This document shows, piece by piece, positions 48,045 through 57,422 of a DNA stretch of 64,000 nucleotides. Every line of letters starts with the position of its first letter. The first letter of the stretch is position 1. The translations under genes were made by a program, and so were the position numbers. This DNA is from an uncultured Cycloclasticus sp. GTDB lineage: Bacteria; Pseudomonadota; Gammaproteobacteria; Methylococcales; Cycloclasticaceae. The stretch is taken from positions 1 through 64,000 of the forward strand of contig CAJXOJ010000005.1 of the NCBI GenBank assembly GCA_913057515.1, in the 5' to 3' direction. The notes under the pieces were generated by a model that did not search any database, was not told the origin of the DNA, and saw nothing but the letters and a program-made list of their open reading frames with translations.

Positions 48045-48084
48045 TATACGTAAACCTCTTCCTTAACACGCCTTTAACGTAAGC

Positions 48085-48942
48085 TTACTGCTTCTTAAAA
48101 TATTCAAAGAAATCCGAAGTTGGTTCAAGAACGATAAGGTCATTTCCTGACCCCATACTCTTACGGTAAGCATCTAAGCTACGATAGAAAGCAAAAAACT
48201 CTTTATTCTTATTGTATGCATTGGCATAAGTTTGAGCGGCTTGCGCATCGCCTTTACCACGTAGTTCTTGTGATTCTTTATAAGCTGTCGCTAAAATAAT
48301 TTCACCTTGCTTATCGGCATCAGCTTTAATTCTTTCGGCCGCTTCTTTACCTCTTGACCGGAAGTCACGTGCCACTCGTTCACGTTCTGATTCCATTCTT
48401 TTGTAAACTGATGCGCTCACCTCATCTGGCAAATCAATACGCTTAATACGAACGTCAGTAATATCAATGCCTAGACCTTTGCCTAACAAGTTCATGTCTT
48501 CAACAAGACCTAAACGGATTTTATCTCTACCGACCGAAATGAGCTCTTTAATTGTTTGCTTACTAAACGCCGCTCTCATCCCTTCTTTTACAAACTGATT
48601 CAAACGAGTATCAACTTGACGAGGATCACCACCAACAGCACGGTAAAAATTATCAACATTAGAAATTTTCCACTTAACAAATGTATCTACAATCACATTT
48701 TTCTTTTCTGACGTTAAAAAACGCTCAGGTCTAGAATCGAGTGTTTGTAGGCGCCCATCAAACTTCTTTACATTGTTAATAAATGGGAATTTAAAGTGTA
48801 ACCCAGGCTCAAGGTCAGTTCGAACAATTTCACCTAGGCGAAATACGATCACTTTTTCACGCTGGTCTACCGTAAAGAAGCTGCCCGAGGCTATGAAAAG
48901 GGCAATCACTATAATAATCAATATCATTGGGTTCATTTTCAT
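48085..48942 (-). CDS. hflC: HflC, FtsH protease modulator
   Basis: An SPFH-family protein of 285 aa: one N-terminal membrane segment (MILIIIVIALFIASGSFFTV), a band-7 domain (VDQREKVIVFRLGEIVRTDL onward) and a C-terminal helical region (EAAERIKADADKQGEIILATA). It forms the HflKC cage around FtsH. It overlaps hflK by one nucleotide. It is shorter than the E. coli protein (334 aa) but similar to pseudomonad HflC. Confidence 0.95.
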   Translation of the reverse strand: MKMNPMILIIIVIALFIASGSFFTVDQREKVIVFRLGEIVRTDLEPGLHFKFPFINNVKKFDGRLQTLDSRPERFLTSEKKNVIVDTFVKWKISNVDNFYRAVGGDPRQVDTRLNQFVKEGMRAAFSKQTIKELISVGRDKIRLGLVEDMNLLGKGLGIDITDVRIKRIDLPDEVSASVYKRMESERERVARDFRSRGKEAAERIKADADKQGEIILATAYKESQELRGKGDAQAAQTYANAYNKNKEFFAFYRSLDAYRKSMGSGNDLIVLEPTSDFFEYFKKQ

Positions 48943-50147
48943 TATCTTCCCCTCCCGCTATCTCTGTAACTGGTATCTCGGCCCGAATTAGTAGGCGTGC
49001 TTTTTTCTGGTGGTGTTATAAAACGGTTTGGAGCTGCCGCAGGCTGAGTGGCTGAAGACTCTATCAGTTTATCAACTGGTAGATACATGACGTTATTACC
49101 CCCTTTAACATCCATAATGACTTTCTTAGAATTACCTAACACATCTTCCATTGTTTCTAAGTACAGTCGTTTACGCGTCACCTCTGGTGCCACTTCGTAT
49201 TGCACTAATAATTGGTCAAAACGAGACGCATCACCGGCAGCTTCTGCCTTCACGCGCTCTTCATACGCCTGTGCCTCTTGCACAATTCTTGACGCTGCAC
49301 CACGTGCTTTAGGTATTATTTCATTGGAATAGGCCTGCGACTCGTTAATAAAACGCTGCTCATCTTCACGTGCTCTAATAGCATCAGAAAAGGCACCTTG
49401 CACTTCTTCTGGTGGTTGCGCCTCAACCAAATTGACCGACGAAACAATCAGACCAGTTTTATAATCATCTAACATAGCTTGAAGTTTCGCTTCAACTTTC
49501 GCCACCACTTCGCTTCTACCCTCTGTTAACACAAAATCCATTTTATTTTTGCCAATGACCGAGCGTAAAGCACTCTCAGCTGATTGCTTTAGTGTTACTT
49601 CAGGTGCTCTTACATTAAAAATGTAATCTTGTGCACTTTTAACTTTATATTGAACAGCTAAACGGACATCAATAATATTTTCATCTTCGGTCAACATCAA
49701 TGCTTCTTTGCGAACACCGCTTGATGCTTGTTGATTGGCGCCAGAACGGTAGCCAATTTCTATAAATCGTTGTTGGTCAACATTGATAATCATTGCGCTA
49801 TCAATTGGACGAGGGAAACGCCAATGTGGCCCTGGCAACGTTGTTTCATGGTACTTACCAAAACGCAGTATTACCCCTCTGTTTCCTTCATCAACAATGT
49901 AGATACCAGAGGCCATCCAGATTAGAGCAGCTAATCCGATTAATATACCAATATTGGCGCCAGACGGACCACTCGGTGACTTTTTGCTGGCTGTTCCTTT
50001 AGAACCACCGCCGCCAAATAGCCCCCCAAACTTATCTTGCAACGAACGCACTAACTCATCAAGATCAGGAGGTGTTTGCTGTTCTTTTTTGCGCCCACTC
50101 CACGGGTCTTTCTTATTTTTATCGTTATCTGAATCATCCCAAGACAT
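48942..50147 (-). CDS. hflK: HflK, FtsH protease modulator
   Basis: An SPFH-family protein of 401 aa. The Gly-rich cytoplasmic N-terminus (LRSLQDK-type SLQDKFGGLFGGGGSKG) precedes a membrane segment (IGILIGLAALIWMASGIYIV, about 66-85) and the band-7 domain (YIVDEGNRGVILRFGKYHET). The C-terminal helical part carries ARGAASRIVQEAQAYEERV. Partner of HflC, its immediate downstream gene. Confidence 0.95.
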   Translation of the reverse strand: MSWDDSDNDKNKKDPWSGRKKEQQTPPDLDELVRSLQDKFGGLFGGGGSKGTASKKSPSGPSGANIGILIGLAALIWMASGIYIVDEGNRGVILRFGKYHETTLPGPHWRFPRPIDSAMIINVDQQRFIEIGYRSGANQQASSGVRKEALMLTEDENIIDVRLAVQYKVKSAQDYIFNVRAPEVTLKQSAESALRSVIGKNKMDFVLTEGRSEVVAKVEAKLQAMLDDYKTGLIVSSVNLVEAQPPEEVQGAFSDAIRAREDEQRFINESQAYSNEIIPKARGAASRIVQEAQAYEERVKAEAAGDASRFDQLLVQYEVAPEVTRKRLYLETMEDVLGNSKKVIMDVKGGNNVMYLPVDKLIESSATQPAAAPNRFITPPEKSTPTNSGRDTSYRDSGRGR

Positions 50148-50243
50148 AGTTAAAACCTCAACTTAATAATTATTTTATTCCAACGGCTAATTTTAGGGTG
50201 CTACGCCATGCTAAGCAAGAATTAAACAACTAATTCCGCCTAG

Positions 50244-51509
50244 CTAGGCTAAATAACACTCAATTAAATGCTTATACTTATTCGATATATTTACTTCTAT
50301 AACCCAGCAACCATCATCTCGATTTTCTTCACTAATAATTTGTGCGACTTGAAATAACTGCGCACGTAACTTTGCTTCTTCGGGCTTCAAAACGATCGTT
50401 GTTCGCGTGTTTTCGTCGTGACAATGCGTAGACAGTGTTTCTAGTAAAAGATTCACCCCATCATTTAAGATAGCAGATAGCCATACAGCCTTCACATACC
50501 CCTCATCGTCTTTATCTATGTGTGCATCTACTGCAGAAAGGCGGTCAATTTTGTTATAAACCATTATTTGCGGAATTTTATCCGCGCCTATCTGCTTTAA
50601 AACAGAGTTAACTTCCTGTATTTGCTCATGACGATTTGGGCTGCTTGCATCTACCACGTGTAATAGTAAGTCAGCTTCAATCGTCTCTTGTAGTGTAGAA
50701 CGAAAGGCTGCCACCAATTCATGCGGCAAATCTTGAATAAAGCCCACTGTATCGGCAAGCACCAACTCACCATAGTCAGGAAGCTTTACTTGCCTTAACG
50801 TTGGATCTAACGTTGCAAATAGCTGATCAGCAGCATAAATTGATGACTCTGTCACCACGTTAAATAAAGTGGACTTCCCAGCATTGGTATAACCAACTAA
50901 AGACACCGTGGGCACATCCGCACGCTGCCTGCTGCGTCGCCCTTGATCGCGCTGCTTATTTACCTTGGCCAAACGCGTTTTAATTTGACGAATACGCTGA
51001 CCAATTAGTCGACGGTCGGTTTCTAATTGCGTTTCACCCGGCCCACGTAAACCAATACCACCTTTTTGTCTTTCAAGGTGAGTCCAACCTCTAATCAAAC
51101 GCGTTGATAAATGTTGTAACTGCGCTAATTCTACTTGCAGCTTACCCTCAAACGATTTTGCACGTTGAGCAAAAATATCAAGAATCAAGTTCGTACGATC
51201 TAACACACGAACTTCTAATTCTTTTTCTAAATTTCGCTGCTGACTTGGGCTAAGGCTATGGTTGAATAAAACAATATCTGCACAGGTTTCATGCAACACT
51301 CGTTTCACTTCTTCTAGCTTGCCTTTTCCAACAAAATACCTAGCATCGGGTGTTCGCCGAGAACCCGTAATGGTCGCCAAAGGTTCTACATTAGCCGATA
51401 TCACTAGCTGTACAAACTCGCTCAGATCATCTTCTGAGAAGCTCTCATTAATGGATAAATGAACGATGAGCGCCTTTTCACCCGTATCCGGACGATCAAA
51501 CAGCTCCAC
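50244..51509 (-). CDS. hflX: ribosome-splitting GTPase HflX
   Basis: A 421-aa heat-shock-type GTPase. Its HflX N-terminal domain contains TRRTPDARYFVGKGK-like sequence (GSRRTPDARYFVGKGKLEEV), then a glycine-rich linker (GGIGLRGPGETQLETDRRLI) and a G domain with SLVGYTNAGKSTLFNVV (G1), LADTVGFIQDLPHELV (G3) and NKID. It starts at GTG 51509, preceded by AAGGAG 8 nt upstream. The TAG stop lies inside a 12-bp palindrome GCCTAGCTAGGC. Confidence 0.95.
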   Translation of the reverse strand: MELFDRPDTGEKALIVHLSINESFSEDDLSEFVQLVISANVEPLATITGSRRTPDARYFVGKGKLEEVKRVLHETCADIVLFNHSLSPSQQRNLEKELEVRVLDRTNLILDIFAQRAKSFEGKLQVELAQLQHLSTRLIRGWTHLERQKGGIGLRGPGETQLETDRRLIGQRIRQIKTRLAKVNKQRDQGRRSRQRADVPTVSLVGYTNAGKSTLFNVVTESSIYAADQLFATLDPTLRQVKLPDYGELVLADTVGFIQDLPHELVAAFRSTLQETIEADLLLHVVDASSPNRHEQIQEVNSVLKQIGADKIPQIMVYNKIDRLSAVDAHIDKDDEGYVKAVWLSAILNDGVNLLLETLSTHCHDENTRTTIVLKPEEAKLRAQLFQVAQIISEENRDDGCWVIEVNISNKYKHLIECYLA

Positions 51510-51553
51510 TAAATAAGCTCCTTGAGAATGACTAGCACACGCAAAATAACAAC

Positions 51554-51787
51554 CTAAGCTTCTTCGTCACCACGAGGCATTGTTACCGCTCTTGCAGGCA
51601 CAACGGTTGAAATAGCATGCTTGTAAACCATTTGATTAATCGCATTTTTCAAAATCACAACATATTGATCAAAAGATTCAATCTGCCCCTGTAGTTTAAT
51701 ACCATTCACTAAAAAAATAGCGACCGAAATATGTTCCTTTCTTAATGTATTTAGGAATGTATCCTGTAAATTATGTCCCTTAGACAT
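51554..51787 (-). CDS. hfq: RNA chaperone Hfq
   Basis: A 77-aa Sm-like hexameric RNA chaperone. The core [20 protein letters not shown] and [20 protein letters not shown] and [14 protein letters not shown] match Hfq, including the proximal-site YKHA. The C-terminal tail is very short (about 11 residues, PRGDEEA end) compared with about 35 in E. coli. It lies between miaA and hflX as usual. Confidence 0.97.
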   Translation of the reverse strand: MSKGHNLQDTFLNTLRKEHISVAIFLVNGIKLQGQIESFDQYVVILKNAINQMVYKHAISTVVPARAVTMPRGDEEA

Positions 51788-51946
51788 ATCATTTCTCCTT
51801 ATTATTATTCAACTTCACCCAATCGCCCAAAATCATCAAACTCACTTTATTTTGCAGCGCAACAAATTGTACCGCAAAATGAATAAACGGGTCGCATAAT
51901 ACTTACTAATTACTATTAATGATGGCGTTACCTTGTTATTTCAAGT

Positions 51947-52885
51947 CTACACCGTTACTTTTCTGTTAAAGCCCTTCAGTACAAGATTTAAAGCTGTTGG
52001 GTCCCCCGTCTGTAACCATGCCATGTCGGTCTGTTGACGTAACCAGGTGAACTGCCTTTTTGCCAACTGTCGTGTGGCAATAATCGCTTTTTCACGAAAG
52101 CTTTCTTCATCGAGCTCGCCTAGCAAATAACGCCAAGCTTGCCGATAACCAACGGCCCTAATCGCTGGCATCGAAGCCTCTAAGTCTTCCCTCTCAAATA
52201 GCAACCGAACTTCATTAATAAAGCCCTGATCCAGCATCATATCCATTCTTAAGGCAATTTTCTCATGCAATTGCGCGCGATCAACCGGCGCTATAGCAAA
52301 TTTAACCATATCGAAGGGCAAGGGTTGTTCTGCTTGCTCCGCTAACCAGTCCGTTTGACTCTTACCGGATATCAAATAAATTTCAAGTGCTCGCTGAATT
52401 CGTTGCGTATCGTTTTGGTGAATTCGTTTTGCTGCAACGGGGTCTATTTGTTTTAAGCGATCATGTACAGCATGCCAACCTGAAGCATTTGCCAACTCAT
52501 TTATCTCCTGCCGAATTTTTTCATTTGCATCCGGCAATTTAGCGATGCCATTTATGAGCACATGGAAATACAACATCGTCCCACCAACAAGAACCGGTAC
52601 CTTTCCTCGTGCAGAGATATCATGAATCAGCCCTAACGCTTTATCTCGAAATTCTCCTGCAGAAAAGCTTTCAGAAGGGTCCAATATGTCAATCAGGTGG
52701 TGTTTAATACCGTCACGCTCTTTTAGGTCAGGCTTTGCGGTTCCAATATCCATACCTCGGTAAACCAGAGCAGAATCAACGCTAATGATTTCACCATCAA
52801 GCTTTTTAGCGATATCAATTCCTAGCGCCGTTTTACCTGAGGCTGTTGGCCCCATCAGTAAAATAATGCGCGGCAACGTTAGCAC
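51947..52885 (-). CDS. miaA: tRNA dimethylallyltransferase MiaA
   Basis: Adds the isopentenyl group to A37 of tRNAs reading UNN codons. The 312-aa protein has the P-loop LLMGPTASGKTALGIDIAKK, DSALVYRGMDIGTAKPD and IATRQLAKRQFTWLRQQ near the C-terminus. It starts 3 nt after the mutL stop. Confidence 0.97.
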   Translation of the reverse strand: MLTLPRIILLMGPTASGKTALGIDIAKKLDGEIISVDSALVYRGMDIGTAKPDLKERDGIKHHLIDILDPSESFSAGEFRDKALGLIHDISARGKVPVLVGGTMLYFHVLINGIAKLPDANEKIRQEINELANASGWHAVHDRLKQIDPVAAKRIHQNDTQRIQRALEIYLISGKSQTDWLAEQAEQPLPFDMVKFAIAPVDRAQLHEKIALRMDMMLDQGFINEVRLLFEREDLEASMPAIRAVGYRQAWRYLLGELDEESFREKAIIATRQLAKRQFTWLRQQTDMAWLQTGDPTALNLVLKGFNRKVTV

Positions 52886-52888
52886 AGT

Positions 52889-54706
52889 TTATTGCCCTCT
52901 TAGAAACAGCGAATCTAATTGCTTTGCATTAAGCAACACCCACGTGGGCCGCCCATGATTACACTGCCCGCTATTATCTGTTTGCTCCATATCTCGCAAG
53001 AGTGCATTCATTTCTATCTCTGTTAAACGTCGATTCGCTCTAATTGAACCATGACACGCCATGTTGCCTAATACCTCATAACAGGCCTCTTTAATGCTAT
53101 TTGATTCACCCGTTTGGGCAAGGTCTGTCAATATATTGCGAACCAATGCTTCGGCGCCCTCTACGGCTAACAAAACAGGAATAGCTCGAATAAGTATCGT
53201 ATTCGGCCCCGAGACACTCAAATTAAGCCCAAAACCATCCAGCATAGACTGATGTTGCTCAAAAACGAGCATTTCTTCGTCAGATAACTGAATTTTTTCC
53301 GGAATAAGTAAAGGCTGAGACGGCATATCGCCCGCATCATATTGTTTCTTCATTTTTTCATACACGATACGCTCATGCGCCGCATGCGTATCTACCAACA
53401 CTAACCCGCTTTCTGATTCTGCAAGAATATAGGTATTGTGTAAATGAGCAATAGCAAACCCCATCGGCGGTGCTTCGCCACTATCTTGAGTGACGGGCAT
53501 CTTGAAGGCCGAAGCACTGCTGCTCATATTAGGCGATGAAAAAGGCTCAGCCCGATTATAATTTGATGAAGGTTCTGAAATGGGCATCGGTATCGGTCGC
53601 TGCTGCATATCCGCATAAGTTGAGGGCATCTCAGTCAACGTTGGCTCAAGCGTTTTAACAGTATAGTGATCGCTTGGACGGACATCTGTTAACAGCTGTT
53701 TTATACGTCGATAAACAAAATCATGCACCGCCTTACTTTCTCGAAAACGCACCTCTAACTTTGCTGGGTGGGCATTAACATCGACTAGTGTTGGATCAAT
53801 ACTCAAATACAACACATACACGGGATGACGACCATGAAACAAGACATCTTGATAAGCCAAACGAACCGCGTGGTTTATGAGCTTATCTCGAATTAAGCGG
53901 CCGTTAACATAAAAAAACTGCATATCCGCTTGAGATCTTGAATAAGTAGGCAAACCGACCCAGCCTTGCAATGCTAAGTCGCCATTAATGACATCAACAT
54001 CTATCGATTCATGTACGAAACCATCACCACACAACAAGCCAACTCGGTGGTCTTTTTGTTCATTAGTCAACGCAGGCTTCAAGTCCATCACCTGTCGTTG
54101 ATTATGCTTAAGACTAAAGCCGACATCAAAGCGACTCAGCGCCATGCGTTTGACAACGGTCTCAATATGACCAAATTCTGTTTTATCTGTTTTAAGAAAT
54201 TTACGACGAGCAGGCGTATTATAAAAAAGTTCGCGTAATTCAACACTGGTGCCCACTGGGTGCGCCACCGGAACCGGATCAAGCTCAGCTTCTGTGCCAT
54301 CCGCTTTAACACACCACGCTGCATTTTCATTGGCCTGTCGTGACGTTAATGTCAAGCGTGAAACTGAGCTCATACTAGGCAAAGCCTCACCTCTAAAACC
54401 AAAGCTCAATACCGATTCTAAATCATGTAAGGAGCCTATTTTACTGGTCGCATGTCTGGATAAAGCCAAATCTAAATCAGACTTATTTATGCCACTGCCA
54501 TTATCACTAACCCGAATTAAGCGGGACCCACCTTCTTCTATTTCCACCACTACTTGAGTCGCGCCAGCATCTAATGAATTCTCAACTAACTCTTTAACAG
54601 CGGATGCAGGGCGCTCGATGACTTCGCCCGCAGCAATTTGATTGATTAGTTGTGGAGGTAATTGTTGAATAGACATGAGCTTCAATACGGTTGACATTTT
54701 ATACAA
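52889..54706 (-). CDS. mutL: DNA mismatch repair protein MutL
   Basis: The 605-aa protein carries the GHKL ATPase: INQIAAGEVIERPASAVKEL, ENSLDAGATQV, RVSDNGSGI and FGFRGEALPSMSSVSRLTL. The C-terminal dimerisation domain contains DTHAAHERIVYE, which fits the MutL endonuclease motif DxHAx2Ex4E (usually DQHA), so this MutL may nick DNA itself as in bacteria lacking MutH. Homology begins at MSIQQLPPQLINQIAAG; the track start 54706 adds ten residues and a later ATG is likely the true start. Confidence 0.95.
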   Translation of the reverse strand: MYKMSTVLKLMSIQQLPPQLINQIAAGEVIERPASAVKELVENSLDAGATQVVVEIEEGGSRLIRVSDNGSGINKSDLDLALSRHATSKIGSLHDLESVLSFGFRGEALPSMSSVSRLTLTSRQANENAAWCVKADGTEAELDPVPVAHPVGTSVELRELFYNTPARRKFLKTDKTEFGHIETVVKRMALSRFDVGFSLKHNQRQVMDLKPALTNEQKDHRVGLLCGDGFVHESIDVDVINGDLALQGWVGLPTYSRSQADMQFFYVNGRLIRDKLINHAVRLAYQDVLFHGRHPVYVLYLSIDPTLVDVNAHPAKLEVRFRESKAVHDFVYRRIKQLLTDVRPSDHYTVKTLEPTLTEMPSTYADMQQRPIPMPISEPSSNYNRAEPFSSPNMSSSASAFKMPVTQDSGEAPPMGFAIAHLHNTYILAESESGLVLVDTHAAHERIVYEKMKKQYDAGDMPSQPLLIPEKIQLSDEEMLVFEQHQSMLDGFGLNLSVSGPNTILIRAIPVLLAVEGAEALVRNILTDLAQTGESNSIKEACYEVLGNMACHGSIRANRRLTEIEMNALLRDMEQTDNSGQCNHGRPTWVLLNAKQLDSLFLRGQ

Positions 54707-54744
54707 ACAGATGTCATCTATTGTATCGAAAAATAACCCACAGA

Positions 54745-56094
54745 CTAACTGGGTATTTGGATTACTTGACCCACTTTAATAGTACTACTACGCATCGCAT
54801 TTGCTTTTTTTAACGATGATAATGAAACCCGGTGGCGCTGAGCGATCTCCGATAGGGTATCACCTCTTCTTATTTTATATGTGGCCTTTGCTATCCTCAA
54901 CGTGGGTGTGGATGGTAAACGCTGGTTTGCAAAATACCTTTTAACGCCTTTTAAAATAGCATTCGCCACCTTTGACTGATGCTTCGGACTTCGTAATTTA
55001 GCTTCTTCATTCTTATTTGATATAAATGCCGTTTCTATCAAAATAGAGGGGATATCAGGTGATTTCAATACCATAAACCCCGCTCGTTGAACTTGCTTTT
55101 TATGAACATGCCCAACGCCTTTTAAATTCTTTAACACCTCGCCAGCTACTGTTGCACTGGCATCTTCAGTATGGTTTTGTGACAAATCCAAAAGCACGGA
55201 CGCTAACACGCCACCTTTATCATCTAAACTCACGCCACCGACTAAATCTGCCGAGTTTTCGCTATTGGCCAACCATCTTGCCGCTTCACTACTGGCACCT
55301 CGGTTAGACAAGACGTATACCGACGAGCCTCTCGCCCGTTGATCCTTAAACGCATCAGCATGAATCGAAACAAACAAATCAGCTTTAGCCCGACGAGCTT
55401 TTTCCATTCGCTGACGCAACCCAATGTAGTAATCGCCGGTTCGCACTAAATATGCCTCCATATTAGGCTGCTTGTTAACCAATGCCGCCAACTTTTTAGC
55501 AATCGCCAACACCACTACCTTTTCACGGGTACCTCTATGACCTCTAGCACCCGGGTCTTCACCACCATGCCCAGCATCAATAGCAACAATCCATTTATGA
55601 CTCTTGACCGCACTGGCTGATTTTTTTACTGCTAATGATTGCTTGCCTGTGCTTTTTTGTTTTGGGTATAAATCAACTACTAAACGATGGCCATAATTAG
55701 CATTAGGTACTAATAAAAAGCTTTTCGCGCTCACGGTTGTTTTTAAATCAATCACCACACGCAAGTCTTTATCATGACGAGGAGCCTGCCGTATTAAACT
55801 AATAACCTTATGACTCGATGAAAACTCAGGCAGCGTTGCATCAAATTTAACGCCCGTTAGATCTAAGACTAAACGAGGTGGATTATCCAGCGTAAACACC
55901 TTATGGACGACGGGCGATGAAAGCCCAAGCACTATGCGCGTGTGATCAGGCGCTGTCCAAAATCGCAGTGATTCAACGCTTTTATTCGAGGCAGCCAGTG
56001 CCGCCTCGCTGATTGACAGCAAAAAAACAAGCAGTATCGACATTAAAAAATGCGTAGCTAGCTTAAAGTTATTCGAGAATAGTTTCATAAGCAA
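54745..56094 (-). CDS. amiB: N-acetylmuramoyl-L-alanine amidase AmiB/AmiC type
   Basis: A periplasmic zinc amidase that splits septal peptidoglycan. The 449-aa sequence has a signal peptide (about 1-35), an AMIN domain (about 36-140, SLRFWTAPDHTRIVLGLSSP), an Amidase_3 domain (about 168-385) with IVAIDAGHGGEDPGARGHRG (Zn His) and FVSIHADAF, and a C-terminal LysM repeat (YKIRRGDTLSEIAQRHRVSL). AMIN plus LysM in the tsaE-mutL context matches AmiB. It is 6 nt downstream of tsaE. Confidence 0.93.
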   Translation of the reverse strand: MLMKLFSNNFKLATHFLMSILLVFLLSISEAALAASNKSVESLRFWTAPDHTRIVLGLSSPVVHKVFTLDNPPRLVLDLTGVKFDATLPEFSSSHKVISLIRQAPRHDKDLRVVIDLKTTVSAKSFLLVPNANYGHRLVVDLYPKQKSTGKQSLAVKKSASAVKSHKWIVAIDAGHGGEDPGARGHRGTREKVVVLAIAKKLAALVNKQPNMEAYLVRTGDYYIGLRQRMEKARRAKADLFVSIHADAFKDQRARGSSVYVLSNRGASSEAARWLANSENSADLVGGVSLDDKGGVLASVLLDLSQNHTEDASATVAGEVLKNLKGVGHVHKKQVQRAGFMVLKSPDIPSILIETAFISNKNEEAKLRSPKHQSKVANAILKGVKRYFANQRLPSTPTLRIAKATYKIRRGDTLSEIAQRHRVSLSSLKKANAMRSSTIKVGQVIQIPS

Positions 56095-56100
56095 CTGTTT

Positions 56101-56517
56101 TTATGAGTCTTTATACTTAGATATTAACAGTTCTCGCTCACTTTCGTAAATATTTATTTTGATGATCAAATCTGGTTCAGGCAATAAGCCTTCGGCTTTT
56201 TCCGGCCACTCAACAAAACAAACCGATTCCTCGTTTAAGTAATCACGCATCCCCATATATTCCAATTCTTCGCCTCCCATCAAACGATACAAATCAAAGT
56301 GAAAAACCGGGAGCTTGTTGATCGTATAAGGTTCAACTAAGTTATACGTTGGGCTTTTAACAGAACCTTTATGCCCCAGACCTTTTAGAATGCCACGAAC
56401 TAAAGTTGTTTTCCCCGCACCTAAGTCACCCACTAAAAACACCAACATGCCGGGTGTTAACTGTGACGCGAGTCGCTCACCAGCATCCAACATGGCCTGC
56501 TCATTTTTAATAATCAT
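56101..56517 (-). CDS. tsaE: tRNA t6A biosynthesis ATPase TsaE
   Basis: A 138-aa P-loop protein (LVGDLGAGKTTLVRGILKGL; SPTYNLVEPY; HFDLYRLMGGEELEYMGMRDY; FVEWPEKAEGLLPEPDL) required for threonylcarbamoyl transfer to A37 of ANN-decoding tRNAs together with TsaBCD. Its start overlaps the nnrD 3' end by 11 nt, indicating translational coupling. Confidence 0.96.
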   Translation of the reverse strand: MIIKNEQAMLDAGERLASQLTPGMLVFLVGDLGAGKTTLVRGILKGLGHKGSVKSPTYNLVEPYTINKLPVFHFDLYRLMGGEELEYMGMRDYLNEESVCFVEWPEKAEGLLPEPDLIIKINIYESERELLISKYKDS

Positions 56518-57349
56518 TCATTAACCCACGTATCGGTTGCATTAAATCACTTGCCAACAAACCAACCATTCCTTGCAATGCGGCACGGTCACCAGCAGTG
56601 GCGTGTAGAACAACACCTAACTTTGCCGCCTCTAGGCAGGTTAAACCTTGCGCAACTAGACCCGAAATCACCCCTGTTAACACATCACCCATTCCACCTG
56701 ATGCCATCCCGGGATTACCTGCATCGCACCTATAAACAACACCTTCGCCATCAAAAATCAAACTACCCGAGCCTTTTAAAACAATCACACCACCGTATTG
56801 ATGCTGGAGCGTCTTGACCGCTGCCAGCCGGTCTTTTTGAATATCATCTGTTGAACACTTCAATAACCTCGCTGCTTCGCCAACATGTGGCGTTAATATC
56901 CACTGATTATTTTTTCGCGGCGAGTTCGATAATAGGTTCAGCGCATCTGCATCCACTACCATTGGTAAATTAATATCCAGTGCCTGTTCAAACAATTGAG
57001 TTGACCAACGTGTTTGCCCTAAGCCCGGCCCTAAGCCAATCACGTTACATTTTTTGCTGAGCGATAGCAGACTTTTTGCATCTACAATTCCATGGCACAT
57101 CAATTCTGGCCTAGCCATTGTAATACCAGCTGCGTGTTCTACCTTTGTAGCAACACTCACTAAACCACTGCCCACCCTTAATGCTGCTTCTGAGGCTAAA
57201 CGTATAGCACCACTAAACCCCGTATTACCGCCAACCAATAAACTATGCCCAAAATAACCCTTATGCGAGTCTTCGGCTCTAGAAGGCATCTTTTTTATCA
57301 GCCCATCAAATGACAACACAGTTACGTTAGTTTGTACAATTTCAGACAT
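56507..57349 (-). CDS. nnrD: ADP-dependent (S)-NAD(P)H-hydrate dehydratase, stand-alone
   Basis: Repairs hydrated NAD(P)H. The 280-aa carbohydrate-kinase fold shows GYFGHSLLVGGNTGFSGAIR near residue 31, VIGLGPGLGQTRWS, DADALNLL, ILTPHVGEAARLL, and the catalytic GNPGMASGGMGDVLTG near 216. Most gammaproteobacterial proteins at this locus are about 500-aa fusions with an N-terminal epimerase (NnrE). Here only the dehydratase domain exists and the region upstream is the divergent queG, so the epimerase must be encoded elsewhere or be missing. Confidence 0.92.
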   Translation of the reverse strand: MSEIVQTNVTVLSFDGLIKKMPSRAEDSHKGYFGHSLLVGGNTGFSGAIRLASEAALRVGSGLVSVATKVEHAAGITMARPELMCHGIVDAKSLLSLSKKCNVIGLGPGLGQTRWSTQLFEQALDINLPMVVDADALNLLSNSPRKNNQWILTPHVGEAARLLKCSTDDIQKDRLAAVKTLQHQYGGVIVLKGSGSLIFDGEGVVYRCDAGNPGMASGGMGDVLTGVISGLVAQGLTCLEAAKLGVVLHATAGDRAALQGMVGLLASDLMQPIRGLMNDY

Positions 57350-57422
57350 AAAGGACTACTCGGTATAAGCGTTAGTTAGAGATAGCTAAATTCAATTAAC
57401 ATTTTAATGTATCCTACCGCAG

